This document shows, one piece after another, positions 31,657 through 37,006 of a stretch of 37,006 nucleotides of DNA. The notes beneath the pieces are model-generated. The model saw only the letters and a list, made by a program, of their open reading frames with translations, ran no database searches and was not told the DNA's origin. The translations under genes and the position numbers were made by a program. This stretch comes from Chloroflexota bacterium (GTDB taxonomy: Bacteria; Chloroflexota; UBA11872; UBA12225; JAJDUF01), in NCBI GenBank assembly GCA_022824545.1, contig JAJDZR010000042.1:1-37006 (forward strand). Direction: 5' to 3'. Numbering within the stretch: the first letter of the stretch is position 1; each line of letters begins with the position of its first letter.

Positions 31657-31677
31657 CGAGGTGTGGAGGGAGGACCG

Positions 31678-33450
31678 ATGAATACAAGCCCTACCGACCG
31701 CAGTACCGACCGTTGGCTGAGTAGGCAGCCGGTCTACCGCGCCGACTTGGATCGCTGCCAGCCGGCCGCCGCCGTTGCCGCATCCCCCACCTACCACCGC
31801 TGGCGCGCGATGCCCTACGAAACCGAGCAGTTTGCCGGCACCATGCTCCTTGCCGGCCCCGAGACCGCTGCCCCGGACATCACCTACCCGCTCGATGCCG
31901 ACGGCTGGCACGCCATCTCCATCGGTATGTACTGCGGCGGCCACCTCGCCGAAGGTACCACCGTCCGCGTCCGGCTCAGTGGCCACCCAACGTTCAGCTA
32001 CCTCACCGTCCTCGGCGACGAGATGCACACGCTGGGTGATGAGGTGATCGAGCGCTACTGGACGACGGCCGACGTGACCGGGCAGGACCTAGTCCTAGGG
32101 CAGGACATCGCGCGGCTGGGTAGCGGCGACGCGCCAAGCTCCTTCCGCTGCTCCCCGGTTCGCATCGCCTACGTCAAGCTCGTGCCCCTGACCGCCGCAG
32201 AGGTCGCAGTCGTGAGCCAAGATCGGGCGCGGAGCGATACGCGGCGGCTGTTCGCCCACAACGACGCCCACGGCCTCATGTTCAGCCACGCCCCTATCAC
32301 GGAAGAAGTGATACGGCGCGATCTGGAACCGTTCCGCGATTCGGATTTCTCCCGCTTGTATTGGGAAGGAGGGCAGGGCGACCTGCTCTACTACCACTCC
32401 CGCATCGGCCGGATGCCCACCGCCGACGGTCTGACCGACTTCGCCCGCGTGGGGGACCGTCTACACGTCGAGAACTGGCGCGCCTGCCGCGAGTCGGGCC
32501 TGGAGCCGCTGCGTATCGCGGCCGAGTACGCCCACGAGCTTGGGATGGAGTTCCACGCCTCCTTCCGCGTGGCCGGCTTCCACTACCCGCCGCCGATTGA
32601 CCAGTGGAACCTGGACGCCATCTACCACCGGCATCCCGAATGGCGCGGCGTGGACCGGGCCGGCCGCCGCACGCCGCGCCTCGCCTACAGCTATCCCGAG
32701 GTGCGCGCGCTGGTCGTATCGCTGCTGCGGGAGATGGCGCAATTCCCGATTGACGGCGTGTGCCTGCTCTACAACCGGCGCCCGCCGATGATCGAGTACG
32801 AACCGCCGCTTGTCGAGGGTTTCCGGCGCGAGTACGGCCAAGACCCTCGCCGGCTCGACCCTCAGGACCCGCAATGGCTGCACTACCGCGCGCGGGCGCT
32901 CACCCAGTTCATGCGCGAGGTCCGCACCGCCATGGACGAGGTCAGCCGCGAGCAGGGCCGCTCGACGCGCCTGGCGGTCGCGGCCATCGTGTTGAGCAGC
33001 GAGGCCGAGAACCTGTATTACGGCATGGACCTCCCCGTGTGGGTGAACGAGGGGCTGGTGGACACGCTCATCCCCTACCGGCTGATGCCCGGGCTTGAAA
33101 GCGCCTACGATTCCTGGACCGATCCGCGAGACCTCGACTATTTTGTGGATTTGGTGCGGGATACGCCGGTCGTCCTCGCTCCGAACCTGATGCCGCGCGT
33201 CATGCCGCCCGACGAGCTACGGCGGCGGGCAGCGGGCCTATACGATGTCGGCGCCACGCACTTGTTCTTCTGGGACTGCGTGCCGGGCAGCCGCGCCAGC
33301 TATGCGCCGACGTGGGATGCGCTGCGCCGGCTGGGCCATCGCGAGGAGCTGACGGCCTGGCTGCAGGCGGGCCAACCGTCGCTGGCGTCAGCGTCTCTGC
33401 CCCTGCGGCAATTCGGCGACTGGGACCTGTCTTACGCAACACCCGGCTAA
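31678..33450 (+). CDS. Uncharacterised glycosidase-like TIM-barrel protein, 590 residues
   Basis: I cannot name the family. The first about 180 residues look beta-rich, with a jelly-roll feel (DADGWHAISIGMY, TTVRVRLSGHPTF). From about 200 onward the pattern fits a TIM barrel like those of GHL10-type hypothetical glycoside hydrolases: ELGMEFHASFRVAGFHYPPP, RLAYSYPEVRALVVSLLREM, FPIDGVCLLYNRRPP and LFFWDC. Asp and Glu residues at barrel-strand ends could be catalytic but I cannot assign them. No signal peptide is seen. ATG 31678 follows GGAGGGAGGA. It lies 24 bases before the HAD gene. Confidence 0.7.
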   Translation: MNTSPTDRSTDRWLSRQPVYRADLDRCQPAAAVAASPTYHRWRAMPYETEQFAGTMLLAGPETAAPDITYPLDADGWHAISIGMYCGGHLAEGTTVRVRLSGHPTFSYLTVLGDEMHTLGDEVIERYWTTADVTGQDLVLGQDIARLGSGDAPSSFRCSPVRIAYVKLVPLTAAEVAVVSQDRARSDTRRLFAHNDAHGLMFSHAPITEEVIRRDLEPFRDSDFSRLYWEGGQGDLLYYHSRIGRMPTADGLTDFARVGDRLHVENWRACRESGLEPLRIAAEYAHELGMEFHASFRVAGFHYPPPIDQWNLDAIYHRHPEWRGVDRAGRRTPRLAYSYPEVRALVVSLLREMAQFPIDGVCLLYNRRPPMIEYEPPLVEGFRREYGQDPRRLDPQDPQWLHYRARALTQFMREVRTAMDEVSREQGRSTRLAVAAIVLSSEAENLYYGMDLPVWVNEGLVDTLIPYRLMPGLESAYDSWTDPRDLDYFVDLVRDTPVVLAPNLMPRVMPPDELRRRAAGLYDVGATHLFFWDCVPGSRASYAPTWDALRRLGHREELTAWLQAGQPSLASASLPLRQFGDWDLSYATPG

Positions 33451-33474
33451 CCTAGACTATGCACCGAGGACACG

Positions 33475-34146
33475 ATGATAGAAGCACTGGTATTCGACTT
33501 CGACGGGGTCATCATTGACACGGAGATACCGTCCTACGAGACCTGGCAGGAGGTATATGCCGCGCACGGCGCCCATTTGGATCGCGCCCTCTGGCAGCGC
33601 CAGATCGGCGGCGGCACCCATAAGTTCGACGCCATCCGGCATCTGGAGGAGCTAACGGGGGTGCGGCTGGACCGCGAGGCCGTCGAGAAATCCCGCAAGG
33701 AACGTCACGACGCTCGCGTGCGCTCCAGCCCACTGATGCCCGGCGTGCTGGAGTACATTCAAGAGGCCCGGCGGCTGGGGCTGAAGCTGGGAGTGGCTTC
33801 CAGTTCCTCGCTCGCCTGGGTGGAAGGACATCTCGCCGAGCGCGGCCTGTTTTCGCTCTTCCAGAGCGTCGCCACCCGAGAAGACGTCGCCCGCATCAAG
33901 CCGGACCCCGCCCTCTATCTGGTGGCGTTGCAGCGGCTGGGCGTGTCTCCCGACCGCGCCGTCGCCATCGAGGACTCGCTCAACGGGCTGACCGCCGCCA
34001 AGCGCGCCGGCATGTTCTGCGTCGCGGTGCCCAACCCGATGACCGGCGACCTCCCGCTGGAGAGCGCCGATCTGCGGCTGGGCGCCCTCTCCGACATGGG
34101 GCTGCACACCCTGCTGGACACGCTCACCCGACCGCCCGCCCTATAG
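33475..34146 (+). CDS. HAD-superfamily phosphatase/beta-phosphoglucomutase-like
   Basis: This 223-residue protein is a haloacid dehalogenase-like hydrolase. Motif I DFDGVIIDTE starts at 8 with the nucleophile Asp8 and acid Asp10. Motif II is GVASSSSLAWVEGH, motif III the Lys in RIKPDPALYL, and motif IV the acidic IEDSLNGLTAAKRAGM. The alpha-helical cap after motif I and the GGG-rich segment (RQIGGGTHKF) match beta-phosphoglucomutase-like or sugar-phosphate phosphatases. The ATG 33475 starts 24 bases after the glycosidase-like gene, suggesting co-transcription. The TAG stop (34144-34146) lies in a repeat. Confidence 0.88.
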   Translation: MIEALVFDFDGVIIDTEIPSYETWQEVYAAHGAHLDRALWQRQIGGGTHKFDAIRHLEELTGVRLDREAVEKSRKERHDARVRSSPLMPGVLEYIQEARRLGLKLGVASSSSLAWVEGHLAERGLFSLFQSVATREDVARIKPDPALYLVALQRLGVSPDRAVAIEDSLNGLTAAKRAGMFCVAVPNPMTGDLPLESADLRLGALSDMGLHTLLDTLTRPPAL

Positions 34147-34216
34147 GCCCCCCGCTGCGGCGGGGGGCCGCCGCGTTCCCTCCCCTGTCGCAACGGGGGA
34201 GGGCGAGGGTGGGGGC
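34143..34216. repeat. Palindromic repeats overlapping the HAD gene end
   Basis: ATAGGCCCCCCGCTGCGGCG begins inside the HAD stop codon and forms a strong C/G hairpin. A CCCTCCCCTGTCGCAACGGGG hairpin with a GGGCGAGGGTGGGGG tail follows. The pair fills the gap between convergent genes. Confidence 0.7.
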
Positions 34217-35023
34217 TTACGGCGTTGCGGCTGGCCGCGGCCACAGGCCATAGGGGTTGATCTCGACCCCTTCGACCTTGGGCCGCACGCCATACACCAT
34301 GATTCCCGGCCGCCCGAACGCCTGGCCACCGAGTTGCTTGTTGCGCGGATTCCGATAGCCCAAACGCACGAGGCGCCGCCACTCCTTGGTGCGGTTGACC
34401 GCCGAGCCGTGGATCGTGTTGATGCTGAACAGCACCACGTCGCCCGCGTCCGCCGGCACCGATACCGCGTCCTCAATCGGGTACTGGTCGGTCGGCAGGT
34501 GATGTGATCCGTTCCGCAGGTGGTCGAGCGGTCCGAGCTTGTGGCTGCCCGGCAGGAACTTGATGCAGCCGTTCTCTTCCGTGCCCGCGTCAACATGCAC
34601 CAGCGCGTCAATGAACCGGTCGTCCTCATGGGGATAGAACGGGTAATCCTGGTGCATCGGGAACGGAGCGCCGTACTCCGGCCCCTTGGCGTGCAAGGTG
34701 ACTTGCTGCAACTCCACTTCCGGGCCGATGAGATCGGCGATGGAGGCCGCGAGCCGCTGGTTCAGAATAGCGTGCGCCCACGCCGGCGAGAAATGCTGCA
34801 GCTCCTTGATACCCGCCAGCATGGTCTTGCTCTCTTCATCATCGGAGAGGTACTGTGAGTCCTTGCGCCACGGCCCCTGCCAGCCCTTGGACGGCGTGAC
34901 AAAGTTCTCGATGACGTGGTCCAGCTCGCGGCTCATGGCATCCACCTCGTCCGGCGAGTACACCCCTTTCATCCGTAGGTAGCTGTTCTCGTTGAAGAAC
35001 GCGATCTCCTCTTTGGTCAACAT
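34217..35023 (-). CDS. Phytanoyl-CoA dioxygenase (PhyH) family protein, second copy
   Basis: A 268-residue Fe(II)/2-oxoglutarate oxygenase-like protein. The triad starts His124-x-Asp126 (PMHQDYPFYPHEDD), with the distal His at 205 (NTIHGSAVNRT) and Arg216/Arg220 nearby for 2-oxoglutarate. GCIKFLPGSHKLG is the typical strand. It is shorter than, and distinct from, the 23402 gene. The ATG 35023 has GAGGAGGGC upstream. It is divergent from the ABC binding-protein gene, with 259 bases between. Substrate unknown. Confidence 0.85.
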   Translation of the reverse strand: MLTKEEIAFFNENSYLRMKGVYSPDEVDAMSRELDHVIENFVTPSKGWQGPWRKDSQYLSDDEESKTMLAGIKELQHFSPAWAHAILNQRLAASIADLIGPEVELQQVTLHAKGPEYGAPFPMHQDYPFYPHEDDRFIDALVHVDAGTEENGCIKFLPGSHKLGPLDHLRNGSHHLPTDQYPIEDAVSVPADAGDVVLFSINTIHGSAVNRTKEWRRLVRLGYRNPRNKQLGGQAFGRPGIMVYGVRPKVEGVEINPYGLWPRPAATP

Positions 35024-35136
35024 GGTCGTAGCCCTCCTCGGCGGTATTATAGAGTCTCCCGGCCTACCCTGACCGCTCCAGGAGTAGCACGGCAGCGGGA
35101 TTGCCGGCCGCTTTTTCGCCAGTTAGCGCAAAAGGC

Positions 35137-35164
35137 TTGCATTTCTCGGAAAGTCAGCTATCAT
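35137..35164 (+). promoter_or_regulatory. Probable promoter of the sugar-binding protein gene
   Basis: TTGCAT (35137-35142) and TATCAT (35159-35164) are separated by 16 bases, a plausible housekeeping-sigma promoter reading right. Transcription would begin about 35171, giving a leader of about 110 bases. Confidence 0.55.
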
Positions 35165-35173
35165 GGGGGTACT

Positions 35174-35255
35174 CTCACCGCAGGGGTGAGGTGTTGTGCG
35201 CTCGCGTGTCCCGCGGGCGCCGCGGGATAGGCGGGGACCCCTCCCGGTGGGAGGG
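35174..35255 (+). promoter_or_regulatory. Leader with three successive hairpins
   Basis: Three perfect stems lie between the promoter and the ribosome site: CTCACC/GGTGAG (35174-35190), TCCCGCG/CGCGGGA (35209-35227), and CCCTCCC/GGGAGGG with a three-base loop (35239-35255). The last ends about 12 bases before ATGAGGAGGG. The order suggests a structured 5' leader that could respond to a ligand or protect the message, but it matches no riboswitch I know. Confidence 0.45.
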
Positions 35256-35282
35256 CAGATACAACCTATGAGGAGGGTTGGC

Positions 35283-36698
35283 ATGGCATCCAGCGGACAC
35301 CGGATGAGTCGACGCACAGTTGGGCTGACCATGGCCGCACTGGCTGGCAGTGTGGTCGCGGCAGCTTGCGGGCCCGTAGGCAGCGGAAGCGGAGGCGCCA
35401 GGGGAGCGCCATCGGACGTAGGCGAGACAGCGGCCACATGGCAGGGCCAGCAGCAGATTGACCTGTGGGTGACCACCTATGAGCCGGTGGTCGAGGCCTA
35501 CAAGACCCTGATCGCGCAGTTCGAGCAGGAAAACCCCAATATCAAGGTCGCGAACCAGGGCGCGAAGTACCTGCGGACGACCGAGCTTGTCCCGGCTCTG
35601 GCCGGTGGCCTACCCCCGGCGGCTGGCGAGATCAACCAGCCGAACACCTGGGATTTTGCCGGTGCGGGCCTCGTTGCCCCGCTCGACAACTTCATCAAGC
35701 GTGACAAGGAAACGGCGGATGCCGTTGCCAACGACTTCTATCCCGGCATCCTGGAATCCGTCACGTGGCGCGATCAGTTGCACTTCCTCCTGATCGGCGT
35801 CTCCATGGAAGTCTGGCACGTCAACAAGGACTTCTGGAATCGCGCCGGCCTCAGTCTGCCCACGAGCGGCTGGACCTGGGATGACCTGGCCGGCCCCATC
35901 GGTGACGGGCTCAAGTCCGCCGTAGGTGAGGATGGCTCGCCGTTCATGTGCGAGTTGAACGAGATGTACCGCATGATGCATTTCGTGCTGCAGAACGGCG
36001 GCGACATGGTGGATGACAGCGGGACCCAGCTCACCATCTCCTCGCCTGAGTTCATCGGCGCGGTGGAGTACGTTCGCAAGCTGGTGCTCGCCGAGGTTGC
36101 CCGCGAAAAGAACCCGAAGAAGGCCGAGGCCGGCCCGCAGCGCGGTGGTCGCCAGAACGTGATCGGTGCCAAGTACACCCACGGCGAGAACTACCGGCTG
36201 GAGCGCGGCGACGTAGCCCTCGAGTTGGAGGGCATGACCCGCATCCCGCGCTATCGCGAATCACTCGGTGACCTGATGGGTGTCGTGCCCGCCATCACCG
36301 GCAAGGAGCAGAAGGCGCTCTTCGATAGCTGGACCTTTGGTCTGGTCAACCAGGAAGACGGAGCCAAGATGGAAGCCGGCTACACGTTCATAGCCTGGCT
36401 CGCCAAGCCGGAAAACCTGCTGACCTACTTGAAGGCCCGCGCCAACCTGCCGCCGCGCAAGGCCATCGCCTCCCTGCCGAATGCGGGCGACCTGTGGTCC
36501 GCCGAGCCGCTGGTCAGGGACGCGATGGAGTACCTGGACTACGGGAAGACCTTCCCCTACACGCCGGCAACCGGTCCGCTGCGGAGAGGCATCAACTCGG
36601 TGCTCGCCAACATCACGCGGTACGGCGACCCGGCAGCCCAGACCCTCACGGAGCTGGAGAAGGTGCTCAACGCTCAGTACGGGTTCCTGCTTCAGTAG
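35283..36698 (+). CDS. ABC transporter sugar-binding lipoprotein (twin-arginine signal)
   Basis: The 471-residue protein is a family-1 extracellular solute-binding protein for sugar uptake. The signal region has a twin-arginine-like SRRTVGL (9-15), a hydrophobic core and a lipobox ending AAAC at Cys29. The mature part has the Ala/Gly/Ser linker, ITLWV-like IDLWVTTYEP, and FEQENPNIKV, the usual opening. FWNRAGLSLPTSGWTWDDL and LFDSWTFGLVNQEDG are typical of sugar SBPs. ATG 35283 follows GAGGAGGG; the in-frame ATG at 35268 is part of that ribosome-site region. Permease genes normally found downstream are absent: a terminator-like hairpin and the lon fragment follow. Sugar unknown. Confidence 0.87.
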   Translation: MASSGHRMSRRTVGLTMAALAGSVVAAACGPVGSGSGGARGAPSDVGETAATWQGQQQIDLWVTTYEPVVEAYKTLIAQFEQENPNIKVANQGAKYLRTTELVPALAGGLPPAAGEINQPNTWDFAGAGLVAPLDNFIKRDKETADAVANDFYPGILESVTWRDQLHFLLIGVSMEVWHVNKDFWNRAGLSLPTSGWTWDDLAGPIGDGLKSAVGEDGSPFMCELNEMYRMMHFVLQNGGDMVDDSGTQLTISSPEFIGAVEYVRKLVLAEVAREKNPKKAEAGPQRGGRQNVIGAKYTHGENYRLERGDVALELEGMTRIPRYRESLGDLMGVVPAITGKEQKALFDSWTFGLVNQEDGAKMEAGYTFIAWLAKPENLLTYLKARANLPPRKAIASLPNAGDLWSAEPLVRDAMEYLDYGKTFPYTPATGPLRRGINSVLANITRYGDPAAQTLTELEKVLNAQYGFLLQ

Positions 36699-36730
36699 TT
36701 CGTAGCCACGCAGTGCATATAGCCGCCGGT

Positions 36731-36760
36731 GGGGCCGGTCCCAAGCCTGGGACCGGCCCC
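36731..36760 (+). terminator. Intrinsic-terminator-like hairpin after the sugar-binding gene
   Basis: GGGGCCGGTCCCA (36731-36743) pairs perfectly with TGGGACCGGCCCC (36748-36760) around the loop AGCC. This strong 13-base stem is followed by CCTTGCATTTC, which lacks a clean T-run, so it fits an intrinsic terminator only moderately. It is 33 bases after the stop codon. Confidence 0.65.
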
Positions 36761-36812
36761 CTTGCATTTCCCGCGAGACACCTACCTCCGCTTCGCAGGG
36801 GCCGAGAGCGGC

Positions 36813-36852
36813 TTCCCTCCCCTGGAGCATGCTCCGGGGGAGGGCTAGGGAG
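36813..36852. repeat. Palindromic repeat, CCCTCCCCTGGAGC type, next to the lon fragment
   Basis: CTCCCCTGGAGCATGCTCCG with the GGGGGAGGG tail closely matches 7198, 24398 and 27322. The lon-like coding sequence begins about 15 bases after its end. Confidence 0.75.
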
Positions 36853-36867
36853 ACTCCCCTTCCCGGC

Positions 36868-37006
36868 GAGGCGCGCAACCGCGCCACCAGGGAGTTCGAG
36901 CGCCTGCGCAGGATGAATCCGGTCGCACCGGAAGCATCGGTCATCCGGACCTACCTCGACTGGATCCTGGCCCTTCCGTGGGAGGCCGAAACGCAGGACA
37001 GTCTCG
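36868..37006 (+). pseudogene. lon: 5'-truncated lon protease fragment (continues past the window)
   Basis: Frame 36868 onward reads RATREFERLRRMNPVAPEAS then VIRTYLDWILALPW, a strongly conserved part of ATP-dependent Lon proteases (just before the ATPase domain, usually residue about 230-300). The first about 230 residues expected of Lon are missing; upstream is a palindromic repeat and no matching sequence. The frame has an ATG at 36829, but the peptide between it and the match is unrelated. Either lon is broken by the repeat, or this is a displaced fragment. The rest lies beyond the right edge, so the state of the ATPase and protease domains is unknown. Confidence 0.65.

Overview
The window is a high-G+C bacterial chromosome segment. 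Typical lines run about 65-73% G+C by hand count. The gene content suggests Chloroflexota (Thermomicrobia, Sphaerobacter-like or SAR202-like). This is an inference from futalosine-pathway menaquinone genes, several enolase-superfamily and phytanoyl-CoA dioxygenase-like genes, a twin-arginine lipoprotein sugar-binding protein, and intergenic spaces filled with palindromic repeats. No rRNA, tRNA or CRISPR array was found.

Layout. 1-137 is the 5' end of an IS30-family insertion sequence running off the left edge. 263-3220 is a forward run of a ParA/MinD-type ATPase, ftsZ and mqnD, converging on mqnC (3333-4487). 4682-9790 holds an AAC(3)-type acetyltransferase, an unknown protein, an enolase-superfamily enzyme, a PIG-L-type deacetylase with an altered metal motif, and a stand-alone HsdR-N-like nuclease. 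10087-18640 is a catabolic region: luciferase-like monooxygenase, a large unknown protein, SDR dehydrogenase, rhamnonate-dehydratase-like enolase, xylose-isomerase-like TIM barrel, D-2-hydroxyacid dehydrogenase and a TM1367-type cyclophilin-like protein.

18886-23341 is an accessory island. It has a RusA-like resolvase overlapping by one base a protein that joins a PD-(D/E)xK domain to a HEPN domain. A small unknown protein and a single-chain nucleotidyltransferase-HEPN (MNT-HepT) protein follow. After an enoyl-CoA hydratase and a B12-binding subunit comes a VapBC-type pair. The first two genes are clearly lower in G+C (47% in one 60-base line). This is the best candidate in the window for an undescribed defence or toxin system.

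23402-35023 returns to metabolism: two phytanoyl-CoA dioxygenase-like enzymes, a double amidohydrolase whose first half looks catalytically dead, a DegT/DnrJ aminotransferase, an MDR dehydrogenase, a Gfo/Idh/MocA oxidoreductase, a TlpA-like lipoprotein with a CcdA-like partner, a glycosidase-like TIM-barrel protein and a HAD phosphatase. 35283-36698 encodes an ABC sugar-binding lipoprotein behind a structured leader. The window ends in a fragment of lon that starts directly after a repeat.

Most intergenic gaps carry members of several short palindromic families, and in three places a repeat supplies the stop codon of a gene. All functional assignments come from reading motifs; no database search was possible.
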